From NCBI GenBank assembly GCA_016218715.1, contig JACRDG010000089.1, positions 62,001 through 126,000 of the forward strand: a DNA stretch of 64,000 nt, in the 5' to 3' direction. The notes beneath the pieces are model-generated. The model did no database searches, was not told the origin of the DNA, and worked only from the letters and a program-made list of their open reading frames with translations. A program made the translations under genes and the position numbers. Below, one piece after another: positions 44,339 to 53,565 of this stretch (positions within the stretch are counted from its first letter, which is position 1; the number at the start of each line of letters is the position of its first letter). The DNA comes from Desulfomonile tiedjei (GTDB lineage: Bacteria > Desulfobacterota > Desulfomonilia > Desulfomonilales > Desulfomonilaceae).

Positions 44339-44821
44339 GATTTGAACAACGAGTCACTGGACCGACATTCAAGACTCTCCGGAAAGCAATTGCCTCACGT
44401 CGTGTCAACTGGGGGGGCACCCTATCACACGGGAGCGAAATACTCAAGAATGTGTGGGGATTATCCGATAAATCCTTGCGGCTCTTGCGGGGCCGTAACC
44501 ATTCCGCTATCCGAGGCAACCGGTCAACTCCGTTCGTCCAAGGATAATCCCGCGGCTCCAGGTCGTCACACCGGCGAAGGCCGGGGTCCAGTAGATGTCG
44601 AACCCCGCGAAGCGCGGGACTGGATTCCGACCTCCGCAGGAATGGCGGAGAAAGGAGTACGCTTTCTTGGAGTCGAGATTGAGTACTCAACTGCCCCGCG
44701 GAAGTGAATGGATACGCGGAGGAGCAGTATTTTCTTGAAAGAAACTCCATGAGACACTATGGTGAACTGTTGAGCATCGGAGCTATCGCGGTTGGCCGGG
44801 CAGCCGGAATGGAACACCGGA
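44339..44821. other. Divergent spacer with REP-like sequence
   Basis: Apart from the repeat at 44563-44645, no gene or clear promoter was recognised. Confidence 0.45.
44563..44645. repeat. REP-like palindromic repeat
   Basis: It begins CGTCACACCGGCGAAGGCC and continues with GGGTCCAG, then an inverted partner CTGGATTCCGACCTCCGCAG leading to GAATGG. This is the layout of a widespread bacterial REP family (GTCATTCCGGCGAAAGCCGG type). Confidence 0.6.
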
Positions 44822-45385
44822 ATGATGTCGTTGATGCGACGATACATCGAGACGCAAACCCGTTCCGAACAGGAGACGGTAAGCCTGGGACGCGCACTGG
44901 GGCAAATGCTCCAGGCAGGGGACGTCATCTACCTCATCGGGGACCTCGGTTCCGGGAAAACGAGGCTGGCCAAAGGGATCGTCTCCGCAGCCGCAGGGGT
45001 TGACCCGGACGACGTGGTCAGCCCAACGTTTACCCTCGTCAACAGTTACCAGGGTGAGCGGCTCGTCTCCCACGCGGATCTGTACCGGCTGGATGCCGGA
45101 GGCATCGACGACATCGGACTCGATGACACGATCGAGGCCGGTGGAGCGCTCATTATCGAGTGGGCGGAACGGATGCCGGAGTTCGCGTCAGATCCCTTGG
45201 TCGTGACCATAACGTCGTGTGGAGACGAGAACTGCCGAAAGTTTCTCATCGAGTGGACGGCGGACGGCACCTGGAACGAACGGCTCACAACTTGGCTTGC
45301 GCTGAGCGAGACGGATTTCGCTGCTTCTCTGACGGACCGCTCCGGGTGTTCTGAAAAGCCGACAAGTCACTGTGTAGGAGAGTGA
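44822..45385 (+). CDS. tsaE: tRNA threonylcarbamoyladenosine biosynthesis ATPase TsaE
   Basis: The protein has Walker A GDLGSGKT (residues ~40-47 from the ATG at 44822), the family motifs SPTFTLVNSY and HADLYRLDAG, and Walker B-like LIIEWAERMPE. TsaE powers turnover of the TsaBD complex making t6A37 in tRNA. The start is uncertain: 44822 has GGAA at 7 bases, while 44834 (MRRYIETQ) is equally plausible from length. The C-terminal ~40 residues are longer than typical. It is 5 bp upstream of lysC. Confidence 0.9.
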   Translation: MMSLMRRYIETQTRSEQETVSLGRALGQMLQAGDVIYLIGDLGSGKTRLAKGIVSAAAGVDPDDVVSPTFTLVNSYQGERLVSHADLYRLDAGGIDDIGLDDTIEAGGALIIEWAERMPEFASDPLVVTITSCGDENCRKFLIEWTADGTWNERLTTWLALSETDFAASLTDRSGCSEKPTSHCVGE

Positions 45386-45390
45386 ACCGA

Positions 45391-46614
45391 ATGGCGTTGA
45401 TTGTGCAAAAGTACGGCGGGACCTCCGTCGGCGATCTCGAGCGGATTGCCAACGTGGCCCGGAGAGTCGCCCAACGGAAGAACGAAGGGAACGACATGGT
45501 GGTCGTAGTCTCGGCTATGGCGGGTGAGACGGATCGCCTGATAGATCTTGCGAAGAAGATCGCTCCAATCCCCAACGAACGAGAACTTGATACGATCATG
45601 GCCACGGGCGAGCAGGTTACCATCGGCCTTCTCGCGATCACGCTCGAGGCCATGGGGTATGCGGCTAAGTCGTACTGCGGATGGCAGATTCCCATTCTCA
45701 CGGACAACGCGTACGGGGCAGCTCGCATCGCCGAGGTGAAGGCCGATGCCATCAAGGCGGACCTTTCAGCAGGGCGCATCGTGATCGTGGCTGGTTTCCA
45801 GGGGCTCAGCGCGGATGGGAACGTCTCGACCCTTGGCAGGGGAGGGTCGGATACCTCCGCCGTGGCGGTGGCAGCCGCGTTGAAAGCCGATGCCTGCGAG
45901 ATTTTCACGGACGTGGACGGGGTGTACACAACCGATCCGAACATAACCAGTAAGGCCCGCAAGATCCGGAAGATAGCGTACGAGGAGATGCTGGAGATGG
46001 CAGCGCTCGGCGCTAAGGTCTTGAACATTCGGTCCGTCGAATTTGCCATGCGCTATGGTGTGCCACTGTTCGTGCGTTCGAGTTTCAATGACAACGAAGG
46101 CACACTGGTCACGAAGGAGAGCGAGGACATGGAAAAAGAGATAATCAGGGCAGTAACGAGCAGCACCAAAGAGGCCAAGATAACCTTCACGGGAGTGCAG
46201 GACAAACCGGGTGTCGCAAGTCAGATCTTTTCCGCGATGGCGGACGCCAACGTGGTGTTGGACATGATCATTCAGAATTCCAGTGCCGACGGGATTACCG
46301 ACATCACCTTCACCATTCCCGAAGCGGATCTTGAAAAGAGCCTGGTGATATGCCGAGGAATCGCGGAAAAGCTCGGTGCCGCCACGGTTACCGGATCGAA
46401 CGACATAGCCAAGGTCTCCATTGTCGGTTTGGGCATGCGCTCCTATTCTGGCGTTGCCGCGAAGATGTTTACCGCCCTGGCCGCGGAGGGAATCAACATA
46501 GAGATGATCTCGACCTCGGAGATCAAGATCTCCTGCGTCATTCGCAAGAAGTATATGGAGTTGGCAGTTCGTGTGCTCCACGATGCCTTTGAACTTGAAA
46601 AAGCTGCGGTGTAG
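45391..46614 (+). CDS. lysC: Aspartate kinase
   Basis: The 407-residue enzyme catalyses ATP-dependent phosphorylation of aspartate, the entry to Lys, Thr and Met synthesis. The kinase domain has KYGGTSV (7-13), FQGLSADGNVSTLGRGGSD and the TDVDGVYTTDPNI segment; two ACT domains fill the last ~140 residues (FTGVQDKPGVASQIFSAM and VSIVGLGMRSYSGVAAKMF). The ATG at 45391 has GGAG at 10 bases; a GTG at 45382 is the longer alternative. It is likely feedback-controlled by lysine and/or threonine through the ACT domains. Confidence 0.95.
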   Translation: MALIVQKYGGTSVGDLERIANVARRVAQRKNEGNDMVVVVSAMAGETDRLIDLAKKIAPIPNERELDTIMATGEQVTIGLLAITLEAMGYAAKSYCGWQIPILTDNAYGAARIAEVKADAIKADLSAGRIVIVAGFQGLSADGNVSTLGRGGSDTSAVAVAAALKADACEIFTDVDGVYTTDPNITSKARKIRKIAYEEMLEMAALGAKVLNIRSVEFAMRYGVPLFVRSSFNDNEGTLVTKESEDMEKEIIRAVTSSTKEAKITFTGVQDKPGVASQIFSAMADANVVLDMIIQNSSADGITDITFTIPEADLEKSLVICRGIAEKLGAATVTGSNDIAKVSIVGLGMRSYSGVAAKMFTALAAEGINIEMISTSEIKISCVIRKKYMELAVRVLHDAFELEKAAV

Positions 46615-46740
46615 GGCTCTGAGGAAGTCGGGTGAGGGATTGGTACTGCCGTTCACCGGCGCCGGAGTGCCAGGCCGACATCAGGCTACCTGAGAGTTGA
46701 GAGATGCTCAAGACCGATCTTACTGCCAGGGAGACGACCG

Positions 46741-48318
46741 TTGAATCCCGTTGAACTGTACGACACGACCCTCAGAGATGGAGCCCAGACATGGGGAATC
46801 ACCTTTTCGCTGGAAGACAAGCTGAGAATTGCCCAGAAGCTCGATGAAATCGGCATCGACCTTATTGAAGGTGGCTATCCGGGCTCTAATCCCAAGGACA
46901 AGCTGTTCTTCAGCAAAGTGAAGAATATCCGGTTCAAGAATGCACGACCGGTTGCGTTCGGCAGCACCTGCCGCGCGGACCTGTCCCCGGACAGAGATCC
47001 TCAGATCCAGAGCCTCCTCGATTCGGGGACCGAAGTGGTGACCATAGTCGGCAAGAGCTGGGTGCTGCACGTGCATGAGATCCTCGCCATATCTCTGGAG
47101 AAGAACCTCCAGATGATCGCGGATTCGCTGCGCTATCTCAGGCCTCACTTTTCCCGGGTGATCTACGACGCGGAGCATTTCTTCGACGGTTTCAAGCACG
47201 ATCGTGACTATGCGTTGGCGACCCTCCAGGCCGCTGTTGCGGGCGGAGCGGACGTTCTCGCACTCTGCGACACCAACGGCGGCACGCTGCCACCGGAGAT
47301 GGTGCAGATCATCCAGAGCGTGAGGGAGAATGTCCAGGCGCCGCTGGGGATCCACTGCCACGACGATTCCGGCACCGCGGTAGCCAACACCTTGATGGCC
47401 GTAGAGGCCGGCGTGGTCCACGTGCAGGGGACGATCAACGGGATCGGCGAACGTTGCGGAAACGCCAACCTGATCTCAGTCATTCCGGCCCTGGCACTCA
47501 AAATGGGGAGAATCGACCCCGGCGCGGAGCGGTTGAGGCGTCTGAAACACGTGGCCGACTTTGTGGACGAGATGGCCAACCGCACGCCGAGGAAGTCGCA
47601 GCCGTACGTCGGCGCGGCAGCCTTTGCGCACAAGGGAGGATTGCACACGTCCGCGGTCGTCAAGAACGCCAGGGCGTACGAGCATATCGACCCGGGTCTC
47701 GTGGGAAACAGCCGGTCCTTCCCCGTTTCCGAGCAGGCTGGAAGGGCGGCTATCGTCCAGAAGGCCTCGGAGTACGGGATTCAGCTCAGGCCGGACGAGC
47801 CCAGGACAGCCGAGATCCTGAAATGTATGAAGGACCTGGAGGCTCAGGGCGCGACGTACGACGTGGCCGACGGCTCGTTCGAGCTGCTGCTGAAGCGAAT
47901 GCTGGGCCTGCACAAGAAGTTTTTCACGCTTCACGGGTTCCAGGTCAACAATTCCAAGAGGCAGGGGGACACCAAGACCTATTCCGAGGCGATCGTCCGG
48001 ATTGTGGTCGGTGACAAGATGGAGTTTTCCGCGGCCGAAGGGAACGGCCCGGTCAACGCGCTGGACGCCGCGTTCCGCAAGGCGCTGGAAGCGTTCTATC
48101 CCAATGTAACGGAAGTGCGTCTGACCGACTTCAAGGTTCGCGTGCTTGAAGGAACCTCCGGGACAGGAGCGACCGTGCGCGTTTTGATCGAGTCGAGCGA
48201 CGGTGACGGCAGTTGGTGGACCGTGGGGTTCAGCGAGAACGTAATCCAGGCATCGTGGGACGCTCTGGTGGATAGTATCGACTACAAGCTCCAGAAGGAC
48301 CTGGTGGGGCAGCCATGA
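46741..48318 (+). CDS. cimA: (R)-citramalate synthase
   Basis: The 525-residue enzyme condenses pyruvate and acetyl-CoA into citramalate for isoleucine synthesis. The HMGL-type TIM barrel has the catalytic DTTLRDGAQTWG near the N-terminus, and the metal-binding HCHDD and VQGTINGIGERCGN segments. A C-terminal LeuA-type regulatory domain follows (~390-515). The start codon is TTG at 46741 with AGGGAG 7 bases upstream. It follows lysC by 126 bp and overlaps the ComEA-like gene by ATGA. The order tsaE-lysC-cimA is familiar from Geobacter-type genomes. Confidence 0.93.
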   Translation: MNPVELYDTTLRDGAQTWGITFSLEDKLRIAQKLDEIGIDLIEGGYPGSNPKDKLFFSKVKNIRFKNARPVAFGSTCRADLSPDRDPQIQSLLDSGTEVVTIVGKSWVLHVHEILAISLEKNLQMIADSLRYLRPHFSRVIYDAEHFFDGFKHDRDYALATLQAAVAGGADVLALCDTNGGTLPPEMVQIIQSVRENVQAPLGIHCHDDSGTAVANTLMAVEAGVVHVQGTINGIGERCGNANLISVIPALALKMGRIDPGAERLRRLKHVADFVDEMANRTPRKSQPYVGAAAFAHKGGLHTSAVVKNARAYEHIDPGLVGNSRSFPVSEQAGRAAIVQKASEYGIQLRPDEPRTAEILKCMKDLEAQGATYDVADGSFELLLKRMLGLHKKFFTLHGFQVNNSKRQGDTKTYSEAIVRIVVGDKMEFSAAEGNGPVNALDAAFRKALEAFYPNVTEVRLTDFKVRVLEGTSGTGATVRVLIESSDGDGSWWTVGFSENVIQASWDALVDSIDYKLQKDLVGQP

Positions 48319-48911
48319 CCGTACCCGGGACAAGTCGATCCCGCGAGTTTCCCGTGCGCGGCCTGATTATGATCGGGGTGGGGGTGGTGCTTGCCGGGAT
48401 TGCCTCGTCTCTGGCTCAGGTCTGGCTCTGGTCGGGGGTGACCAAAGGCCCGGGGAGAGGAGACTGCGTCTACCAGGTTATCCGGGATGGCGAGTGTCTT
48501 GGCGCTGTGTTCCTGGACGACCCTGCGACCGCTCAGGATATCGGCCGGCGAATCGGCCTCGCTGATCAGATCGGGGGTTCAGACCCCGGCAATATGATTC
48601 CGTGCGGGAGTCGCCTTCACCTGCAGGCCGCGTCGGGGACGCTGATCGTCGGGAGGATTCCTGGCGGAGGACTCGTTGCCGCGGGAAAACCCATCGACCT
48701 GAACAGCGCCAAGGAATCCGACCTCGTTGCGGTCCCGGGTATCGGACCGGTGCTGGCGAAACGGATCGTGGAGACACGAGATCGGCAGGGCGGTTTTTCC
48801 AGGGTTGAGAATCTCGGGGCAATTCAGGGGATACACAAGAAGAAACTCGCCACGTTCAGGCCGTGGATCATGGTCGCACCTCGAGAACCGCGGGGGCACT
48901 CCGACCGATAA
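48315..48911 (+). CDS. Membrane-anchored ComEA-like helix-hairpin-helix protein
   Basis: The 198-residue protein has an N-terminal membrane segment (~16-38, LIMIGVGVVLAGIASSLAQV), a linker of ~90 residues and a C-terminal ComEA helix-hairpin-helix domain (IDLNSAKESDLVAVPGIGP, then AKRIVETRDRQGGF) at ~125-185. ComEA domains bind double-stranded DNA without sequence specificity and support uptake or recombination. The start overlaps the cimA stop. It has no other competence gene beside it, and could equally be a housekeeping DNA-binding protein at the membrane. Confidence 0.82.
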   Translation: MTVPGTSRSREFPVRGLIMIGVGVVLAGIASSLAQVWLWSGVTKGPGRGDCVYQVIRDGECLGAVFLDDPATAQDIGRRIGLADQIGGSDPGNMIPCGSRLHLQAASGTLIVGRIPGGGLVAAGKPIDLNSAKESDLVAVPGIGPVLAKRIVETRDRQGGFSRVENLGAIQGIHKKKLATFRPWIMVAPREPRGHSDR

Positions 48912-48980
48912 TATGATTCCGAACTCAGGCGGTGAAGTTAGCCAACCTTCGTCCTGTCACTCGGTGAGAGGGAACTGTTT

Positions 48981-49025
48981 GCGGCGCCGACATCTTGCCC
49001 TTGATTTCCCTATCCCTCTGGGAGA
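48981..49025. repeat. Decayed copy of the palindromic dispersed repeat
   Basis: GCGGCGCCGACATCTTGCCC followed by a CCCTCTGGGAGAGG stretch resembles the palindrome and right flank at 4735-4780, with the right arm degraded. Confidence 0.4.
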
Positions 49026-49052
49026 GGATCGGAGTGATGGAATCAGGATTCC

Positions 49053-50600
49053 CTACTTCTTCGTCGCCTGAGCGACCGGTTTCCCCTTTTTCACCTTAAT
49101 TTGCAGCAACGTTGCTTCACCGGAACGAATCTTGATGTTCTCGACGGTTCGGGAAGACGCCTTGATTCCGGCTACGGTGGGGAGAACCAGGCTGTAGGTC
49201 CCAGGCGAGAGAGGGATCTCCTGATCCGGGGTGGCAGTCACTACCCCTTTCTCGCCTTTCACTTCCATCTTCTCCATCATCGGCGCTTGCAGGATCTTCT
49301 TGTACCGGGCGAGGACCTTCTCAGCTTCCGCCGGTCGATCGATCGCGAAGAAGGCCCCGTGGGTCCTTTCCACTAGGTTCGCGTACCCGCGTTTGCGCTT
49401 CGGGTGCATGCCAAAGGCAAAGACGTCCACGCGGACCTTGTCGCGGCCAATATTCTTCTCGATGACGTGGAGTACCTCGCTGGACGCACACCGCGTGTAA
49501 CCGTTCGTGAAGATAACGATCCTCGCGCTCAATCCTTCGCCGGCCGCGAAATCCCGCTTCAAGGTGAACGCGGCGGCCGCACATGGATCGCTCTTCCCTC
49601 CGGGACTCGCTCCGTTGAGCTTGTCCTGGAGACCCGAGAATGGCGCGTCATTCCAGTCGTAAAGCATGTGACTCGGGCAGGAAGCGGTAGATTTCTTGCC
49701 GTCAGAGCTGCACAGGAAGTCCCGGACGGCCAATTTCGAACCGGGGGTGAACGCTTCCGGGAGCTTGCCGATCAGGCCAGCAGCCGATTCTGCTCGACTC
49801 GATCCCCAGCTTTTCAGTTTCTTGGACATCGAAGCGGAGTCGTCGAAGATTACCATGGCTCGCCACTTGGGCAACGTTCCGGTATAGTTGTGAATTTTTA
49901 CCACAAGCGATCCAGGGAGCTGGAACTGTTCCGACTGCGGCGGATCCTCCGCTGCCGCCTGGACCTTGTTGGGTGACCCTTTTGCCTCTTCCTGCGATTT
50001 TTGTCTGTCTTCGAACCGTTCCGCCGACGCCTGGGGGCGCCGGATCGCGCCGGAAGGTTTCTGCTTGCCCGCGGTCAACTCACCGGGCTGGCTGGTGTCG
50101 CCTGCCTCCTTCTCCGGGCTTCGCTCGGATACCGTGGGTCCGGCTCCGGGCGGCGTTTCGCCGAAAGCCGGGGGCACGGAGGGCCTCCCTTCCGCGTCCG
50201 GCGGATGCGCCGATGTCCCTTTCTCCGAAGGAGTTGCCCCGGTGGCCTTTTTGGCATCCTCAGGCGATAGGGTCTTCTCCAATACGGGAAACAGCACCTT
50301 GGACGGGTCGACAGGGCTGCGTCCCACGGCTCGAAGGATTTCCTCCGACGAGACGAGGTTCTCCACCGCTGCTCGGCCGAATAACGGGCCGAGCTTACGG
50401 CCGGAATCGAAAAAGCTTCCGAGCCGGAACTTCTGAGGGATGAGTTCTGTGGCGTACACGACGTACAGCAACGCCGCAACTGCCACTACGAAGAGGAGGA
50501 ACAGAAGTCGGAATGGCTTTCGCTGCTGAGTCTTCGTTTGCGGTGCAGCTACGGTCTCTCCATTCTCTTTACGCTCGTCGCCTGGTGGCTTTTCGGTCAT
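49053..50600 (-). CDS. Membrane-anchored von Willebrand factor A domain protein
   Basis: The 515-residue protein has a short cytoplasmic tail, one membrane segment (~29-50, FRLLFLLFVVAVAALLYVVY) and a Pro/Glu-rich linker (~110-220). A vWA domain (~235-430) has the MIDAS motif DDSASMS, plus the acidic DWNDAPFSG and a Thr in IVIFTNGYTR. A C-terminal beta-rich tail (LSPGTYSLVLPTVAG) may be a PEGA-like domain. It likely binds a ligand through a divalent metal outside the cytoplasm. It starts about 16 bp after the 3' end of the RNase P RNA. Confidence 0.85.
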   Translation of the reverse strand: MTEKPPGDERKENGETVAAPQTKTQQRKPFRLLFLLFVVAVAALLYVVYATELIPQKFRLGSFFDSGRKLGPLFGRAAVENLVSSEEILRAVGRSPVDPSKVLFPVLEKTLSPEDAKKATGATPSEKGTSAHPPDAEGRPSVPPAFGETPPGAGPTVSERSPEKEAGDTSQPGELTAGKQKPSGAIRRPQASAERFEDRQKSQEEAKGSPNKVQAAAEDPPQSEQFQLPGSLVVKIHNYTGTLPKWRAMVIFDDSASMSKKLKSWGSSRAESAAGLIGKLPEAFTPGSKLAVRDFLCSSDGKKSTASCPSHMLYDWNDAPFSGLQDKLNGASPGGKSDPCAAAAFTLKRDFAAGEGLSARIVIFTNGYTRCASSEVLHVIEKNIGRDKVRVDVFAFGMHPKRKRGYANLVERTHGAFFAIDRPAEAEKVLARYKKILQAPMMEKMEVKGEKGVVTATPDQEIPLSPGTYSLVLPTVAGIKASSRTVENIKIRSGEATLLQIKVKKGKPVAQATKK

Positions 50601-50616
50601 GGGTTCCCCCTTGTGG

Positions 50617-50979
50617 GGTCCGGGGCGGCAATAAGCCGAATTCTGTCCCCGAAAAACGGGTGGCGATCATTCATCTAGGACGACGGTCTCCCGCCGCCTC
50701 AAGCAACCTACCCGGAAGCATCGGACGGGCCGCCCTCAAGCGCTTCCCTATTTGGTCTTGCTCCAGATGGGGTTTACCTGGCTTCCCGTGTTGCCACGAG
50801 AACCGGTGAGCTCTTACCTCACCTTTTCACCCTTACCCTCGGATATCCGGGGGCGGTTTGCTTTCTGTGGCACTTTCCTTAGGGTTACCCCCTCCGGGAG
50901 TTACCCGGCATCTTGCCCTGCGGAGTTCGGACTTTCCTCCCGCGCTTTTGCGCCGGCGATCGCCTCGCCACCCCAGACC
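50617..50979 (-). ncRNA. rnpB: RNase P RNA, bacterial type A
   Basis: Minus-strand sequence shows conserved features: GAGGAAAGTCCG (CR I region), CGCAGGGCAAGATGCC, GGGTAACCC with AAGGAAAGTGCCACAGAAA (CR II-III), AAGGGTGAAAAGGTG, and the 3' part ACAGAATTCGGCTTAT. The ends pair as helix P1 (GGTCTGGGGTGGC with GCCGCCCCGGACC, one G-U or two). The boundaries were set from that helix and are good to a few bases. It is the catalytic RNA maturing tRNA 5' ends. Confidence 0.93.
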
Positions 50980-50985
50980 ACGCGC

Positions 50986-51014
50986 CTTATATGACATCGA
51001 AGGAAAAAAAGCAA
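50986..51014 (-). promoter_or_regulatory. Sigma-70 promoter of rnpB
   Basis: The minus strand reads TTGCTT (51014-51009), a 17-bp spacer, then TATAAG (50991-50986). The expected start is near 50979, coinciding with the 5' end of helix P1. Confidence 0.6.
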
Positions 51015-51108
51015 GAGAAGTGAAATACCGAAAAAAAGCGTTGAAATACCGAAATTTGAATGGTAGTACTTAATTGGTTTATTAGCTCCTCGCTGGAGGA
51101 AGCAGCTC

Positions 51109-52083
51109 ATGCCCAGATGTTACTCCGTCCTTCTCGTCGTCCTTCTCACGATCGGCATAATCCCGGCAGCAACCAACGCCACACCGCCCGAAAACGGGCC
51201 TCCGACCGGGATCACGGGTCCCATACTCCTCGCACAGGCCGGGCCCGGCACGATGGATACCTCCCTGCCCCCGGCGGGAACTCCGCGATCCGGAGGCGAA
51301 GGCTTCCGTTTGCCCTTCCAGGGCACGGGGACCACACCCTCTCCCGTGACCGCAGTGGCCCCCACCGCTCCGCCGGTGGCTCCTGAACCTGCGGGGAAAC
51401 CTACAGCGGAGGTCACCGGTCCAGTAAGACGCCCGGCGAGTACGAGTCCGGGTACGCCCGCATCCGCAGCGACCAAACCAAAACCCAAGCGATCCGAACG
51501 GGCGGCCAACACCGCACAACGGTCAGGTACAGAGGCCAAGCGTAAGGCAAGCACAGCGAAACCGACTGGAACCTCTTCGGTAGCAGGTGAACAGCCCGGC
51601 CGTCCGGCGAGTTCATCCGGAACGCCTTCCGCTTCGGTTTCAGAGGCGGGGACTGTGAAATCGCTCCCACCACTCCCTCCGGCGCTTCCGTACGTTCCGC
51701 CTGGCGGCAGAGCGCCGGGTACCCCCGGCGTCGTGCCAGGGACGGATGGGACGATTATGGCACGAATGCCCAAGTCGGCTCCGCCATTTCCTGGAAGGAT
51801 CGCCCGCCCTTCCGAACCGCAGAGCGACTCTTCGGGTACATTGCCGCAGGCTCAGCCGCTCACGTCAACCAATCCGATATCCGGCTTTATCCTCGACTCC
51901 TTTCCCACCGAGCGACCTCGTCCGATCGAGCCGCCGGCTGCTGAAAAAGGGGCGGCTCCCCAGCGACAGTCCCCTGGCGGGACCGGCCCAGCTACCACCA
52001 TACTCGGACAATTAGCTCATGATGTAAGGCAATTGGGTCAAGGAATAAAAGGAGCGGTCGGCCAGTTGATTCCCGGGCAGTAG
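51109..52083 (+). CDS. Secreted or periplasmic Pro/Thr/Ser-rich protein of unknown function
   Basis: The 324-residue protein starts at an ATG with GGAGG about 9 bases upstream. It has a signal peptide (~1-24, VLLVVLLTIGIIPAATNA) and a long low-complexity chain rich in Pro, Gly, Ser, Thr and Ala. Only the last ~40 residues (TTILGQLAHDVRQLGQGIKG) look helical. No known domain was recognised. It could be a cell-envelope linker. Its compositional bias makes function prediction unsafe; the signal peptide and good ribosome binding site argue that it is real. Confidence 0.65.
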   Translation: MPRCYSVLLVVLLTIGIIPAATNATPPENGPPTGITGPILLAQAGPGTMDTSLPPAGTPRSGGEGFRLPFQGTGTTPSPVTAVAPTAPPVAPEPAGKPTAEVTGPVRRPASTSPGTPASAATKPKPKRSERAANTAQRSGTEAKRKASTAKPTGTSSVAGEQPGRPASSSGTPSASVSEAGTVKSLPPLPPALPYVPPGGRAPGTPGVVPGTDGTIMARMPKSAPPFPGRIARPSEPQSDSSGTLPQAQPLTSTNPISGFILDSFPTERPRPIEPPAAEKGAAPQRQSPGGTGPATTILGQLAHDVRQLGQGIKGAVGQLIPGQ

Positions 52084-52132
52084 CGAGGGACCGTGTCCCA
52101 GACAAGCCGGGTGCATGGCCCGCACTGCGGCT

Positions 52133-52684
52133 TCACAGGACTTCTACGGGCGTCAGCGGGTCAAGCCTGACCAGGACCGTCTGGTTGAACATCTCTACGG
52201 ATAGAGCCAGCTGTCGCACCTGCGGTTTTCCCACCACCACCCCCTCGGTCCCTTCGAGGGGACCAGCCAGGATCAGTACCCGCTTTCCCGGGACCAGTCC
52301 GCCGCGAATGGCGAGGTGCTCTCCGCTCGCGATCGCTCTGGCCACGGCACTCAATTCCTTTACGAAGCTCTCCTGATCTTCCACTTTGATGATCCGCACG
52401 AGTTTGTCGGTCCCGTAGAGCAGGTGGTGGTCTTCTTTGCTCAGGGCGAAGCAGATGTACCCCTTGAAGACGGGCACTGCGGCTAGTCTCATCCGCCCGA
52501 GATTCCCCACGCGAGTCTTTCTCGTGTACGTGGGGAAGTAATAGCTGACGTTCCTGGTCATCAGGTAAGAGGCCATCTTTTTTTCGCAATTCGGTTTTAT
52601 GTGCATGACCCACCAAGCGCCCAGGTCCGCGTCGAGAGAGCGGTCGTCAGGGTACCGTGTGGGAATGGTCTCTTTCGGAATCAT
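52133..52684 (-). CDS. NusG-like transcription antitermination factor (NGN + KOW)
   Basis: The ATG at 52684 (MIPKETIPTRYPDD) gives 183 residues. The NGN domain is at ~30-120 (WWVMHIKPNCEKKMASYL, then PVFKGYICFAL). A KOW motif lies in the last ~55 residues (GLVPGKRVLILAGPLEG, then VVVGK). It is a specialised NusG paralogue, because housekeeping nusG normally sits with secE and ribosomal genes. Such paralogues (RfaH/LoaP/UpxY-like) relieve polarity in long operons. No polysaccharide locus is adjacent, so its target is unknown. Confidence 0.85.
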   Translation of the reverse strand: MIPKETIPTRYPDDRSLDADLGAWWVMHIKPNCEKKMASYLMTRNVSYYFPTYTRKTRVGNLGRMRLAAVPVFKGYICFALSKEDHHLLYGTDKLVRIIKVEDQESFVKELSAVARAIASGEHLAIRGGLVPGKRVLILAGPLEGTEGVVVGKPQVRQLALSVEMFNQTVLVRLDPLTPVEVL

Positions 52685-53003
52685 TGTATGCCTTGCCACC
52701 GCACGTGGGCTTGCCCGTCGGCAGATTCGACGAGCCGCTTCGACCGAAGTATTTACCAAGAGTCTTGCACCTGTCAATCTTCGGTTCATCCGGATTCAGG
52801 CGTTGTTCGCCGGGTTTTTCGGGACGGGTCGAGGCGTTGTGACAAAGCTGCCTCCAGTCCTGATTCCGCCTTGACCTTTGCCTCAGAATCCTTAATAACC
52901 AGAGCGCAGGAGGACCCGGTACCGTCGGGACGGCAGTCCCGTCCGATCGTTACGGGAGGCGTCGCAGAACGCGGATGCTGCCGACCTGGACAAGGGAGGA
53001 GTT
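52685..53003. other. Divergent spacer between the NusG paralogue and the STAS-like gene
   Basis: A possible promoter is at 52871. A GGGAC/GTCCC hairpin lies near 52927-52941. No gene was seen. Confidence 0.4.
52871..52898 (+). promoter_or_regulatory. Possible sigma-70 promoter for the STAS-like gene
   Basis: TTGACC (52871-52876) and TAATAA (52893-52898) are separated by 16 bp, about 105 bp before the start. Confidence 0.3.
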
Positions 53004-53387
53004 ATGAAGACCGTAGCATCGCACGACTTCTACGAGATTGCCGTTGATGGGGCAAAGAATCGCATCCATCTGACCAATCGGGGTTCCTGGACCAGCACGA
53101 AACAGATTGAAGGCTGGCTCGATGATCTTGCCGCTGCCGCCAAACTCTGCACCCCCGGTTTCACCGCGCTCATCGACTGGACACAGAGTACTGGGATTTT
53201 GCTTACGGATCGGGTTGCCGAAGCTCAACAACTCTTGATGAAGGCCGGGCTGCGTAAAGCCGCACGGCTTTTCGACAGAGAGACCTTCCTCAAGTATCAG
53301 ATGGACCAGGTGAGCCAGCAAACAGGGTTTCCCGTCGAGTCTTTCTTCGATCGCAGAGAAGCTGAGGCCTGGCTCGACACGGCTTAG
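53004..53387 (+). CDS. STAS/SpoIIAA-like small protein
   Basis: The 127-residue protein starts after GGGAGGAG. Its alternating strand-helix pattern (FYEIAVDGAKNRIHLTNRGSW, split over strands; GFTALIDWTQSTGILL; EAQQLLMKAGLRKAARLF) fits the STAS-like SpoIIAA fold seen in many Desulfobacterota proteins. No catalytic motif is present. It may be a small protein-interaction module. It is a single gene followed by a repeat-bearing spacer. Confidence 0.6.
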   Translation: MKTVASHDFYEIAVDGAKNRIHLTNRGSWTSTKQIEGWLDDLAAAAKLCTPGFTALIDWTQSTGILLTDRVAEAQQLLMKAGLRKAARLFDRETFLKYQMDQVSQQTGFPVESFFDRREAEAWLDTA

Positions 53388-53471
53388 TACGCCAATTCAT
53401 AAATACGGTCGCAGATTTCCACGGGATGCTGTTTGTGTTAACCACCGCGGCCTCCCTGGCTGTATTGGTGG

Positions 53472-53490
53472 GACAGGCGTCCCGCCTGTC
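53472..53490. repeat. Short perfect hairpin of REP type
   Basis: Arms GACAGGCG and CGCCTGTC flank TCC, immediately before dispersed repeat copy B. Confidence 0.55.
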
Positions 53491-53501
53491 ATTTCCTCAT
53501 G

Positions 53502-53565
53502 GACCGGCAAGATGCCGGCCCCACTGAACAGCCAAGGCCAGGGACCCCAAGGGAGACAGCGTATT
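53502..53565 (+). repeat. Dispersed 64-bp repeat, copy B
   Basis: Identical in length and 58 of 64 positions to copy A at 4550-4613. Confidence 0.8.

Noticed and set aside
47476-48333. A 285-codon minus-strand open frame opposite cimA
   Set aside because: No motif or ribosome binding site was seen and it lies fully antisense to a strongly identified gene.
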